The notes beneath the pieces are model-generated. The model was not told the origin of the DNA and did no database searches. It worked only from the letters and a program-made list of their open reading frames with translations. This document shows positions 1 to 7,787 of a stretch of 64,000 bases of DNA, piece after piece. The translations under genes were made by a program, and so were the position numbers. The stretch is from Bacillota bacterium (GTDB taxonomy: Bacteria > Bacillota > Bacilli > Paenibacillales > NBRC-103111). The stretch spans positions 1 through 64,000 of the forward strand of contig JAEWIS010000007.1 of the NCBI GenBank assembly GCA_023386955.1. Direction: 5' to 3'. Each line of letters begins with the position of its first letter. Position 1 is the stretch's first letter.

Positions 1-22
1 TGTTCAGTTTTCAAGGAGCTCG
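1..22 (-). promoter_or_regulatory. rRNA operon leader box (boxA-like), leftward
   Basis: Read on the minus strand this is the CTCCTTGAAAACTGAACA sequence typical of the leader and spacer regions of Bacillales rRNA operons, where boxA antitermination signals lie. It is downstream of two promoter-like sites on the same strand, so a 16S gene is expected just beyond the left edge. The rRNA itself is not in the window. Confidence 0.7.
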
Positions 23-64
23 TTTGTTTCTTCGTCGTTCTCTTCTTCAAGAGGCGACTTTTTT

Positions 65-94
65 AATATACCACATTGCCATGCATCTTTGCAA
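65..94 (-). promoter_or_regulatory. proximal rrn promoter (P2-like)
   Basis: On the minus strand a TTGCAA box (89-94) and a TATATT box (65-70) are separated by 18 bp. The site points toward the rRNA leader box at 1-22 and follows a second promoter about 100 bp upstream, which is the tandem arrangement known for Bacillus rRNA operons. Confidence 0.6.
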
Positions 95-170
95 GCATTA
101 TTTTTTAATTTCTTGCTTGCCTTGCTTCTTTTGCTCATCCGCTGTGTTTCTTGTCTCAGCGGCGAAAATT

Positions 171-200
171 AGTTTAACATATACAGACAGGATAAGTCAA
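171..200 (-). promoter_or_regulatory. distal rrn promoter (P1-like)
   Basis: On the minus strand TTGACT (195-200) is followed after 17-18 bp by TTAAAC/TAAACT (171-177). It lies between the end of ygxA and the proximal promoter. The match to the -35 box is good and the -10 box is imperfect, so the pair is called on position as well as sequence. Confidence 0.55.
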
Positions 201-215
201 GGGGTTCGACAATAT

Positions 216-1112
216 TTAATTTGAATCCTTAAAAACCCTATAATGAATTTCCAGGGAAAACAGCTCTTCCTCCGCCGGAACGGCTACTTCCTTAATGATG
301 GATTTGCGCGCCAGCTTGTTTAACATGAGGGGAATATTCGCCGTAGACATGCCCTTCAGGAAAGGATGTGCCAGCAGCTCCTGAACGCTTATGGGCTTCT
401 CTGCCTCCTCCAGAATCCCGATCAGGAGGGCACAGCAATCTTCCATTTTGGACATGACGGAAAATTCGCAGGCCAAAAGAACCAGCTCCACACGCTGCTT
501 CAAGGTTTCCGGGCTCTCCGTCAATTCCTCGTACAGCTTGTACACCTCGGGGTTGCGTCCGCGGATCTGCTGCCACATGGTGATTTCGGGAAGAACATCC
601 TCTTCAATAAGCGTAATCCGTCCCCAATGATGAATGGCCCGCAGCAGGCTGCCGTAAGCATCCAATATCTCATCGGCGAAGATAAACTCCTTGCATTGCA
701 GCGAGCGCTTCAGGAATAAGGAAAACTCGCTCAGAAGCTTCTGCTGTTTAAGCAGTGCGGGATACTTCAGGAAGGAGGCGCGGATACCCTCCAGATAGTC
801 GTCCCGGTCCACCCAGATGTCTCCCTCTATAATCAGACGCGTAACCGCCCGGTCATCACGCATGGCCAGCAAGTGTTCAATGTGGCCTTTGGACAACCGC
901 CGTTCCTGGATGCGAATACCGTCCTGAATATAGTGATACGTGGACGAAGCAGGGCTCTCATCCTCCAGTACGACAATCAGGAGCAGATCATTGCCCTCTG
1001 TCAGCACGGAAAAGCCGCTGGCATTCCATAAAGCCACAATTCCCAGCAAGCCGCGCAATTGTGAAAGACCGGCAACAAGCTGCTCTTTTTGAGTAAGGAT
1101 CTGGGCGTTCAT
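216..1112 (-). CDS. ygxA: nucleotidyltransferase-like protein YgxA
   Basis: This 298-residue protein resembles the YgxA family of Bacillales. The N-terminal half has the layout of a nucleotidyltransferase-like domain (for example LLLIVVLEDES near residue 45) and the C-terminal part resembles a helical or winged-helix domain. No reaction has been established for the family as far as I know. The start is an ATG with GGGGGA eight bases upstream. In B. subtilis ygxA lies directly upstream of an rRNA operon, and the same order is seen here with tandem rrn-type promoters following its stop codon. The family call is fairly secure; the biochemical role is unknown. Confidence 0.75.
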   Translation of the reverse strand: MNAQILTQKEQLVAGLSQLRGLLGIVALWNASGFSVLTEGNDLLLIVVLEDESPASSTYHYIQDGIRIQERRLSKGHIEHLLAMRDDRAVTRLIIEGDIWVDRDDYLEGIRASFLKYPALLKQQKLLSEFSLFLKRSLQCKEFIFADEILDAYGSLLRAIHHWGRITLIEEDVLPEITMWQQIRGRNPEVYKLYEELTESPETLKQRVELVLLACEFSVMSKMEDCCALLIGILEEAEKPISVQELLAHPFLKGMSTANIPLMLNKLARKSIIKEVAVPAEEELFSLEIHYRVFKDSN

Positions 1113-1273
1113 TCATGTGTTCCCCCATTCATGCAATCCGTCCGTATGCAACCGGCAAACCGCCAATGGCAAGCCGCACGCTTTTACACATGTTTATTCT
1201 ACGCGGGATTAACCTTTTCCTCCTTAAGATCACATGTTCGCAAAATTTTTTCATGATCCTGTTTCATTACAAT

Positions 1274-1305
1274 AAAAAACGGGCCGAGGAAAATCCCCAG
1301 CCCGT
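1274..1305 (-). terminator. terminator after the GH18 gene
   Basis: A hairpin with ACGGGC/GCCCGT outer arms is followed on the minus strand by a run of T. It lies just beyond the stop codon of the GH18 gene. Confidence 0.8.
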
Positions 1306-1328
1306 ACTAAACGGTAAAACAATAAGAA

Positions 1329-3065
1329 TTATGGCCGTTTCTCCAGCGTCTCCTTAATCAGCGGCCAAATGCTTGCTTTCTCCTGCCCGCGGCTCCAGGA
1401 GGCTACTCCCGCCAGATCATAGGTTTTTACCAGCTCTATCCGCTTCTTCATGGATACCTCATCCTCGATCCAGATCTTCACGGTGGTGCTGCTGTCTTCC
1501 TTGTACTCCACATAATTTTGGCCGGATGCCTCATCCAGGGTAGGCTTCAGCTTTTTCTCTGCCAGCAGCTTGTCAATCGATTCCATGCCAACAGCCTTGG
1601 AGGTGACGGTGGTTTTGCCGTCCTTGGTTTTCTCTGTCCAGATCCGGGTGTAATACGGTACGCCTAACAGCAGCTTGGAAGCAGGAACGTCGTCCTCCTT
1701 CATAATCTGTACAATTCCCTTCTCCACCCACGGCAGAGAGGCCACAGAGCCCGCTACAGGGCTTGATCCCCAGTGCTCGTCGTAGGTCATGACCATCATA
1801 TAATCCACCGACTCCGCCAAGGCTCTGCGGTCCAGGAACAGGGAATAGGTTTCGGAGCCGTCCTTCACCGTTACATCCACCGATACCACCGCCCCCTGCT
1901 CATGCAAAAAGGGTGTAAGCTCACGGATAAATTGGACAAAAACGGCCTTGTCTTTGAGATAGACATTTTCGAAATCCACATTGATGCCCTGAAGCTTGTA
2001 AAGCTGGACGAAGGACACAATCTGGCGGATCATATTCATACGCTTGTCGTAGGTGGACAAGGCCTCTGACGTCCGTTTAGGATCAAAACCGTTGTTGAAC
2101 AGCGCCCATACCTGCAAATTCTGGCTCCGCGCCCACTGCATAAAGGAGCTGTCCGCGGTTTGCTTGATGGTCCCGCTGTCGTCGGCCAGCATAAACCATT
2201 GAGGACTAATCACATTCAGACCCGGCATAGGTCCATACTTGGTGGGGTCGGGAGTTTTGTTATACACCTGCTGCCAGGTTAAATTGATTTTGCCGCCTAC
2301 AGGCTTCCATGGCACATACGGGGTTTCCGGTTTGGCAGGCTCCGGCAGCACCTCCGGCTGCTCCAAGGTCAGGTCCTGCTTACGCATATAGCCGGTATAA
2401 CCGTTTTCCAACTGAACGAAAAACCAGTCCCCCGCATCCTTCCAGATCATCACCCGCTCACCCTGGGGCACATCGGTATAAATATCCGCCTTTACCGTAG
2501 GTCCGGCCCGCAGTGCACGGGTTTCATCGGGTTTATCCCCTTTCTGCTTGGCGGAAGCCCACGCGATAGCGTCCCCCTTCTTATGAACGATGACAGCGCC
2601 CGTATCGGATGACTGCCTTAGCTCAATGGGGTACAGCTCCTTGAGAGGCTCGATGGGCACATATACGGTATCTCCTTCTTTTTCAACGGGAAATTGAAGC
2701 TTGAAGGGTTTCTCATTAATGGTGCCGGTTAACTGGCTGGTCTTCAGCCGGATCACTTTATTGGCCGTGGTAACAATAACGGACTGGCTCTCCGCTTCAT
2801 AATGAATAGTAGGATCGATTATAGTCCGAATCAGCTCGAAAGGAAGCTTCAGCCCGTCACCGCTGCCTTTGGCGGACGGCTTAAGCTCCTCGCCTTTATA
2901 GAATACGGGATTGCCCGGCTCGTTGAAGGTATAGTCTCTATGCTGGCTGCTGGGCCAATATACATGCCAATAATAAGCGGCAGCACCGGCAAGCGCGGCG
3001 GCAAATAACAACAGCGCAAAGGTCCGGAGCAGTCCTCTGGCGGACAGACGTCTGGCGGATCTCAA
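1329..3065 (-). CDS. membrane-anchored GH18 glycoside hydrolase with SH3 domain
   Basis: This 578-residue protein probably cleaves or binds peptidoglycan or another amino-sugar polymer outside the membrane. A transmembrane anchor (about residues 12-32) is followed by a copper-amine-oxidase-like N-terminal region (60-170), an SH3-type wall-binding domain (about 185-232) and a GH18 barrel (about 258-575). The catalytic strand reads GINVDFENVY, keeping the last Asp and the Glu of the GH18 motif as in YaaH/SleL-type spore and wall hydrolases. The start is a TTG with a distant AAGGATG; no internal ATG comes before the membrane segment, so the exact start is uncertain. It is monocistronic, with its own terminator. 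Confidence 0.85.
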   Translation of the reverse strand: MRSARRLSARGLLRTFALLLFAAALAGAAAYYWHVYWPSSQHRDYTFNEPGNPVFYKGEELKPSAKGSGDGLKLPFELIRTIIDPTIHYEAESQSVIVTTANKVIRLKTSQLTGTINEKPFKLQFPVEKEGDTVYVPIEPLKELYPIELRQSSDTGAVIVHKKGDAIAWASAKQKGDKPDETRALRAGPTVKADIYTDVPQGERVMIWKDAGDWFFVQLENGYTGYMRKQDLTLEQPEVLPEPAKPETPYVPWKPVGGKINLTWQQVYNKTPDPTKYGPMPGLNVISPQWFMLADDSGTIKQTADSSFMQWARSQNLQVWALFNNGFDPKRTSEALSTYDKRMNMIRQIVSFVQLYKLQGINVDFENVYLKDKAVFVQFIRELTPFLHEQGAVVSVDVTVKDGSETYSLFLDRRALAESVDYMMVMTYDEHWGSSPVAGSVASLPWVEKGIVQIMKEDDVPASKLLLGVPYYTRIWTEKTKDGKTTVTSKAVGMESIDKLLAEKKLKPTLDEASGQNYVEYKEDSSTTVKIWIEDEVSMKKRIELVKTYDLAGVASWSRGQEKASIWPLIKETLEKRP

Positions 3066-3100
3066 AACGTTTCGGTCACATCCTTCCTATAATGGTTAAC

Positions 3101-3142
3101 AAAAAAGACATGCCCCGCTTATTGGAAAAACAGCGGCATGTC
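3101..3142 (-). terminator. terminator after perR
   Basis: An eleven-base-pair stem GACATGCC(C)CGCT/AGCGGCATGTC with a short loop is followed on the minus strand by TTTTTT. It lies downstream of perR. Confidence 0.85.
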
Positions 3143-3182
3143 TATTATACTACACGATCCGACAAAAAGAAGTCACACAAAA

Positions 3183-3617
3183 TCAGTGTTTGGTAGGATT
3201 CGCACATTCCTTGCACAGCCCGTGAACCTCAAAACGGTGCCCGTGAACGACAAAACCTGTAGATGCCGCGGCCATTTCTTCGACTGCGGAGAGGGGGGGG
3301 TACATGAAGTCCACCATTTTGCCGCAATTCTCGCATTGGGCATGATAATGATGGTCCATATTGGCGTCAAACCGGCTGGAATCATCGCCATAGGTCAGCT
3401 CCATAACCAGACCGGCTTCAATAAACACCTTGAGGTTATTGTAGACCGTTGCGACACTCATGCTGGGAAAACGCTCTTCAAGCGCCTTGTAGATATCATC
3501 TGCTGTAGGATGAGCGGTAGAATCCAATAAAAAAGAAAGAATGGCATGCCGTTGAGGGGTCATCCGTACCCCGGTTGTTTTTAATTTATCCAGGGCCTGT
3601 TCAAAACGATAATTCAT
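3183..3617 (-). CDS. perR: peroxide-responsive repressor PerR (Fur family)
   Basis: PerR is a metal-dependent repressor that senses hydrogen peroxide by oxidation of its metal-binding histidines. The 144-residue protein aligns along its length with B. subtilis PerR: TPQRHAIL in the winged helix, HPTADDIYKAL, SVATVYNNL as recognition helix, the regulatory metal ligands around SSRFDANMDHHYHA, and two CxxC pairs (CENC, CKEC) for structural zinc. The start is ATG at 3617, preceded by GGTGG; an in-frame extension to 3698 overlaps the promoter and is rejected. A run of eight C lies in the coding strand at the Tyr-Pro-Pro region (about 3293-3300). Confidence 0.95.
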   Translation of the reverse strand: MNYRFEQALDKLKTTGVRMTPQRHAILSFLLDSTAHPTADDIYKALEERFPSMSVATVYNNLKVFIEAGLVMELTYGDDSSRFDANMDHHYHAQCENCGKMVDFMYPPLSAVEEMAAASTGFVVHGHRFEVHGLCKECANPTKH

Positions 3618-3668
3618 ACTTTCACCACCTAACAAGTATTTGTCAAGAGTCATTACTATGTTAAACTC

Positions 3669-3698
3669 ATTGTACGGGTGGCGAAAAGTGATTGTCAA
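3669..3698 (-). promoter_or_regulatory. perR promoter
   Basis: On the minus strand TTGACA (3693-3698) and TACAAT (3669-3674) are 18 bp apart and lie about 50 bp upstream of the perR start. A sequence at about 3649-3663 matches 10 of 14 fixed positions of the PerR box by eye, which would fit autoregulation, but that match is weak. Confidence 0.7.
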
Positions 3699-3736
3699 CG
3701 ACGTTCACCAATCTGTAAAGCTATTGGACAGGCAAA

Positions 3737-4990
3737 TTAGTCTAAACTGTTAACGTAAATTTTATTGTTCGTGTCAATTTTGATTTGATGCAGGCCAGTG
3801 CCTAATATTCCGGTGATTTTTTTGCCTTCTACAGTCAGAGGCAGGTTCGTGTTGATGGAGCCGTACGAGGTGGAGCCTTTGACTTGTACGTCGGCCATAG
3901 CAGGAATATGCAGCTCGATGGAGCTGGTGGTATTTTTGAGGGTGTAGTCCCCGCCAACTTTGCCGACAGTAATGGAGATGGTTCCATTAGTGGCATTGGC
4001 CTTAATGCCCGCCTCCGCATCCACAACCGTAATTTTGCCGTTCAGTGTCTCGATATCCGCATCCCCTTGAACCCGTTGCACCTTCACCGCTCCGTTGGTG
4101 GTATCCACCTCCAGCTTTCCGCCCACAGCCATAGCCGTCACGACTCCATTGGTTGTTTCCACCGAGGCATCTCCCCCGATATCCGAAACATCCACCGCTC
4201 CGTTGGTGGTATCTGCCGTAATGTTCCCGTCAATGTCCGCTACCGTAATCGCTCCGTTGGTGGTTCTCACAATCAACACTTCTTTTACCGGCACATGCTC
4301 CGCAATGACCTTGCCGTTCAGAAGCTTCAGGTGATAATCCGCCTTAATGGCCTCCGGTACCGTAACCTGCAAATTGACCCGAGGCTTGCGCTTATTAGGG
4401 AACCCGCCTGTATACTCCTTGGCGTTGGTCATAATCTTGAAGGTGCTGCCCCCGGAATAATCAATGGTGGATTCCTCTGCAATCCGGGCAGCTTCTGTTT
4501 CATCCACTTTATCCACCCACACTACAGCCTGGATGATCATGTCCTTTACATCGCCGCCGCGGATTTCCACACTTCCGTTGGGATTCTCCAGTTCTATCCG
4601 CTCTACTCCCTTGGGGAGGGGAATGGCCTGCTCGGGTTTATTGAAGCTGTACCCGCTTTCGGAGGAAAAGGACAAATTCAGGGTACTGATATTGAAATTC
4701 AAATTCCCCAGCCAATCCTTAGGCAGACGGTCAGCCTGGGTGATCCCTACCACCACGGCCGAAATCAGCACGGATAAAACCAGGCCGCCCCAATCCAGCC
4801 GGAAGGACGTTTCTTTTTTGCGGTAGATAAAATTAAACAGCAGATATTCAACACCAAGCGTAATTAAGAGTACCGGCCACCAATCCAAGAGCAATGCCAT
4901 ATATCCGGTGCCCCGGGTTTGATCCAGCAAAAGGAGCAGGCCCACCGACAAAAGCAGAAGCGCCGCTGTATACCGTCCCACCTTCAGCAT
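3737..4990 (-). CDS. DUF4097-family membrane protein with beta-helix repeats
   Basis: This 417-residue protein has two or three N-terminal transmembrane segments (about residues 8-100) resembling the LiaF/YvqF membrane part. A long extracellular domain follows, built of repeated TTNGAI/V-type strands of about 20 residues, the signature of DUF4097 putative adhesin or envelope-stress proteins. No catalytic residues are expected. It is the last gene of the ECF sigma operon, 50 bp after the preceding membrane protein, with AAGGAG upstream of its ATG. A role in envelope-stress sensing is inferred from the operon and family only. Confidence 0.75.
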   Translation of the reverse strand: MLKVGRYTAALLLLSVGLLLLLDQTRGTGYMALLLDWWPVLLITLGVEYLLFNFIYRKKETSFRLDWGGLVLSVLISAVVVGITQADRLPKDWLGNLNFNISTLNLSFSSESGYSFNKPEQAIPLPKGVERIELENPNGSVEIRGGDVKDMIIQAVVWVDKVDETEAARIAEESTIDYSGGSTFKIMTNAKEYTGGFPNKRKPRVNLQVTVPEAIKADYHLKLLNGKVIAEHVPVKEVLIVRTTNGAITVADIDGNITADTTNGAVDVSDIGGDASVETTNGVVTAMAVGGKLEVDTTNGAVKVQRVQGDADIETLNGKITVVDAEAGIKANATNGTISITVGKVGGDYTLKNTTSSIELHIPAMADVQVKGSTSYGSINTNLPLTVEGKKITGILGTGLHQIKIDTNNKIYVNSLD

Positions 4991-5040
4991 GATTCCATCT
5001 CCTTCCCATCCTTCACCTGTAACCGGTCCCGATCAATGAC

Positions 5041-5694
5041 TTATCTTTTTTTGGACTCATTCAAAAACAGCAAAAGCCCCACACCGATCAGCAGCACCGC
5101 GCCTACATAAGACCCCATAATCTTGAACAGGTCCTCCAGCCAGGCCGGTTTGGCGGAAACCAGAAACAGCACCACGCCGATTCCCATGAAGCCAATCCCA
5201 AACACCCCGGCATGAATTTGCTTGCCCAGTGCATCGGTACCCGCAGGTGAAGGCGGAATATGCCCTGCACGCACAGCCTTGCGGTAGGCGTTCACCTGGT
5301 CAGTGGATTGCAGCGCGTCGAACAGACTATAGAAATACGTTACCGGAATTAAACAGCCCAGAACCACAACCAGCGGCAAATAGGTATTCCCGCTGAAGTT
5401 GTTGGCTTCCGTGGCGAACACCATGGCGGCAATGTTGAAAATAAACATCAGCATGATCAACAGGCCCTTTTGCATCAAGCCCAAATAAAAGTGCCCCGTG
5501 CCGGGGACAAAAAAGGAAAACAGCCCCGCAAGGAACTTCCGTTTCAAGGGCAGGTTCAAAAACGGGTCCATACCCGGATACCCCATGTTGGGATAACCAA
5601 AAGGCTCCTGTGCCTGCTTGCCCACTGGGATACCCTCGTCGAAATAAGTGCGTCCCCCGGTATACGCGGGTCCGCTTTGCTCTGGAAAATCCAT
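5041..5694 (-). CDS. TM2-like multi-pass membrane protein
   Basis: This 217-residue protein has a Pro/Gly/Tyr-rich cytoplasmic N terminus (about 45 residues) followed by four or five hydrophobic segments. The segment FFVPGTGHFYLGLMQKG resembles the TM2-type turn seen in small prokaryotic membrane proteins. It has a strong GAGGAGG ribosome site and lies 32 bp after the anti-sigma gene, so it is cotranscribed with the ECF sigma factor. Its specific function is unknown; membership of a sigma/anti-sigma operon suggests an envelope role. Confidence 0.7.
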   Translation of the reverse strand: MDFPEQSGPAYTGGRTYFDEGIPVGKQAQEPFGYPNMGYPGMDPFLNLPLKRKFLAGLFSFFVPGTGHFYLGLMQKGLLIMLMFIFNIAAMVFATEANNFSGNTYLPLVVVLGCLIPVTYFYSLFDALQSTDQVNAYRKAVRAGHIPPSPAGTDALGKQIHAGVFGIGFMGIGVVLFLVSAKPAWLEDLFKIMGSYVGAVLLIGVGLLLFLNESKKR

Positions 5695-5726
5695 GTTTTA
5701 TCCTCCTCTTGATATGTATTCACCGT

Positions 5727-6176
5727 TTAATTGAAGCTTCCAAACCACTGGCCTACAACCTGAAAGGCTGTCCCCAGTCTGCTAAACACATGGATTTCCA
5801 ATGAGGCTTGATTCAGCGCCACCACAACCTTTAATGCGCCGCTGGCCACAAACAGATACGTAGCGGCAGCTGCAACCATGATGTTCACGATTTCGGATCG
5901 CAGGATCATTCTCCGCTTTACCGGCACTGGCTGGACCGTTCCGGATGTCCGCTGTTCCGCCTCCAGCCTGGCTATCAGCTTGGAGGTAAAATCGTCAGGG
6001 AGAGATTCCGCGGTAGCGCTGTCGAGAAGAAGCTCCAGCCTTTCCATGTCCCTTACGCGGCGGGAGCACAACGGGCAAACCTCAACATGTGCGGAAATAT
6101 GCTGCTTTTGCTCAGGAATCAGCCTTTGCTTCCGGTACTGTTCGAGCTGTCCGTCGTTGGGATGCACTGTCTTCAT
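5727..6176 (-). CDS. anti-sigma factor with zinc-finger (zf-HC2) domain
   Basis: This 149-residue protein carries an H-x3-H-x3-C-x2-C type motif (HISAHVEVCPLC, about residues 26-37), which is the anti-sigma zinc-binding domain. One transmembrane segment follows near residues 95-115, leaving a short extracytoplasmic tail. It should bind the ECF sigma factor encoded immediately upstream and release it on an envelope signal. Its ATG follows GGAGGTGG and lies 65 bp inside the end of the sigma gene, so the two are translationally coupled. The short outer tail leaves little room for a sensor domain. Confidence 0.85.
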   Translation of the reverse strand: MKTVHPNDGQLEQYRKQRLIPEQKQHISAHVEVCPLCSRRVRDMERLELLLDSATAESLPDDFTSKLIARLEAEQRTSGTVQPVPVKRRMILRSEIVNIMVAAAATYLFVASGALKVVVALNQASLEIHVFSRLGTAFQVVGQWFGSFN

Positions 6177-6729
6177 GTTGATCCACCTCCAGCCATCGTT
6201 CTTTGAGAAGCTGCTTCCCCCGATACAGGCGGGTTTCTGCGGTTTTCACCGGGATTTGCAAAAGCAGGGCGACTTCCGACAAAGCCATTTGCCTGTAGTG
6301 GTAAAGCACCAGCACCTCCCGGTATTTGGGCGGTAACCCGGCCAGGATGCCCGCTACGGTTTGACGCTCCTCGGACCGTACAGCCTCCGCCTCAGGCTCC
6401 TCCCGAGAATCGGTGAACCATCCCTTCAGCGTTTCCAGCACCGTTGTAACGGGGCGCCTCTTCTTCATGCGGAGATGATCCCGCACCGTATTAAGGGTTA
6501 GGCCATAAAGCCAGGTGGTGAATCGGGCATCTCCCCGGAAGTCCGGCAGATGCCGGTACAGCTTCAGAAAAACCTCCTGAGCCAAGTCCTCAGCCGTTTC
6601 CCGGATCTCCACCCGGCAGCGGATAAATTGGAAAACGCCGTTTTTGTGGCGGTCCACCAAAGCGGCGAAGGCGTCCATGCTGCCCTGACGGACCCGCTCA
6701 ATCAGTTGTTCATCCGTCAGCTGCTCCAT
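6112..6729 (-). CDS. ECF-type RNA polymerase sigma factor
   Basis: This 205-residue protein contains sigma region 2 (DAFAALVDRHKNGVFQF to the RFTTWLYGLTLNTVRDHLR segment) and region 4 (LPPKYREVLVLYHYRQMALSEVALLL, then KTAETRLYRGKQLLK). The ATG at 6729 is preferred because AAGGTGA precedes it. It heads a four-gene operon with an anti-sigma factor, a TM2-like protein and a DUF4097 protein. The C-terminal 25 residues are encoded in the overlap with the anti-sigma gene. It is close to the SigW/SigV type in layout, but the exact group cannot be fixed here. Confidence 0.9.
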   Translation of the reverse strand: MEQLTDEQLIERVRQGSMDAFAALVDRHKNGVFQFIRCRVEIRETAEDLAQEVFLKLYRHLPDFRGDARFTTWLYGLTLNTVRDHLRMKKRRPVTTVLETLKGWFTDSREEPEAEAVRSEERQTVAGILAGLPPKYREVLVLYHYRQMALSEVALLLQIPVKTAETRLYRGKQLLKERWLEVDQHEDSASQRRTARTVPEAKADS

Positions 6730-6777
6730 GCACTCACCTTCCCCTGCCGCGGCCATGTTTTTTACATCATTCTATTA

Positions 6778-6803
6778 GACGCCGGATTTCCGGCAATCCC
6801 TTC
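6778..6803 (-). promoter_or_regulatory. possible autoregulatory ECF promoter
   Basis: On the minus strand a GAAGGG sequence (6798-6803) is followed after 16 bp by CGTC (6778-6781), about 50 bp upstream of the sigma start codon. CGTC is a common ECF -10 element in Bacillales; the -35 lacks the usual AAC core, so this is a candidate only. Confidence 0.35.
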
Positions 6804-6850
6804 ATTAAATCAAATTTTTTTTAAAAAAGTGTTTTCCGGGGTCTGGTTAT

Positions 6851-6911
6851 CGGGGGCTCCCCAAAAGTAATCGGAATAAGCTTCGAAGCATTTGCTTCAC
6901 TTTTGGGGGAA
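6851..6911. repeat. CCCCC/AAAAGT palindromic element, copy A
   Basis: A roughly 60-bp element starts GGGGGCTCCCC, continues AAAAGTAATCGGAATAAGCTTC and ends TTCACTTTTGGGGGA. Its ends are inverted repeats of each other. Close relatives lie at 50830-50957 (two copies) and 60704-60766. This copy sits only a few bases after the stop codon of the MgtC-like gene. Confidence 0.85.
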
Positions 6912-6915
6912 TCGC

Positions 6916-7617
6916 TTACGCTCCGTATTCCACATACACTCCGGTAATAAACTTCAGCTCCCGGATTTCATCCGCAAGAAGCAGCGCCTTCATGCCCTTG
7001 GGCAGCTTGACGGACATGGTGACCCGCAGATCCACTTCATTTTCGTTGCGGTCATCTTCCTCCGTGGACAAGCGGATGATTACCACACCCTGACGCTCCA
7101 GAAGAGATGAAATCTCATTAAGAACCCCATGTGTGCGGGTCGCATGGATTTTCAGCAGATAAACCCGCTTGGAGCTGAAGAACCGCTTTTCTACCGCATT
7201 CAGCATCCACAGACTGAGAAGCACCATAATAGTGCTGAGGATCGCCGGAAAATAAAATCCTGCGCCTGCAGCCAAACCAATGGCGGCAACCACCCACAAG
7301 GAAGCGGCCGTGGTCAGACCGGTGATGGAAAGCCCGTTGCGCAGGATAGTGCCCGCACCCAAAAAACCAATCCCGCTGATGACTTGCGCCGCCAATCTGG
7401 CCGGGTCCATGTTGACGCCGGGCTGCTTGGCGAATTCGGGAAAGCCGTGGGCGGACAGCAGCATGATTAATGCCGATCCGAGGCATACCAGAATATGAGT
7501 GCGGAAGCCTGCAGCACTGCTGTTGCGCTCCCGTTCGAAACCTATAAGCCCGCCCAGTATAAGGGCGAGCATCAGCCGTCCGGCCATGTAAATCGGATCA
7601 AGATGCCAGGGACTCAT
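6916..7617 (-). CDS. MgtC/SapB family membrane protein
   Basis: This 233-residue protein has the MgtC membrane domain of about five helices with the conserved GGLIGFERE segment (about residue 22) and GIGFLGAGTI (about 84). A C-terminal ACT-like cytoplasmic domain (about 150-230) follows. The family is linked to magnesium homeostasis and, in pathogens, to regulation of the ATP synthase or phosphate uptake; it is not itself a proven magnesium transporter. The ATG is preceded by GGAG. It appears monocistronic. Confidence 0.85.
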   Translation of the reverse strand: MSPWHLDPIYMAGRLMLALILGGLIGFERERNSSAAGFRTHILVCLGSALIMLLSAHGFPEFAKQPGVNMDPARLAAQVISGIGFLGAGTILRNGLSITGLTTAASLWVVAAIGLAAGAGFYFPAILSTIMVLLSLWMLNAVEKRFFSSKRVYLLKIHATRTHGVLNEISSLLERQGVVIIRLSTEEDDRNENEVDLRVTMSVKLPKGMKALLLADEIRELKFITGVYVEYGA

Positions 7618-7667
7618 GGCGCTTCAGCTCCTGTTCGCAGATGGTTTGCATTTCATTGTAAAGCTAT

Positions 7668-7676
7668 ATTATAGCA
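7668..7676 (-). promoter_or_regulatory. extended -10 promoter of the mgtC-like gene
   Basis: The minus strand reads TGCTATAAT, a perfect -10 hexamer (7668-7673) with a TGn extension, about 50 bp upstream of the start codon. No good -35 is visible at 17 bp. Confidence 0.5.
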
Positions 7677-7787
7677 AGGGGGACCGGGAATAAAAACAGA
7701 CCGGCAATTTTTTTGTTGCTCACAGTCCAAAAGTAGCCTACACTCTAGTTTAAAGGTTTCAATTAATCAGATTTCCACGAATGGAGT

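Noticed and set aside
24..224. 66-codon open frame at the left edge
   Set aside because: It overlaps the rRNA promoter region on the opposite strand and has no ribosome site.
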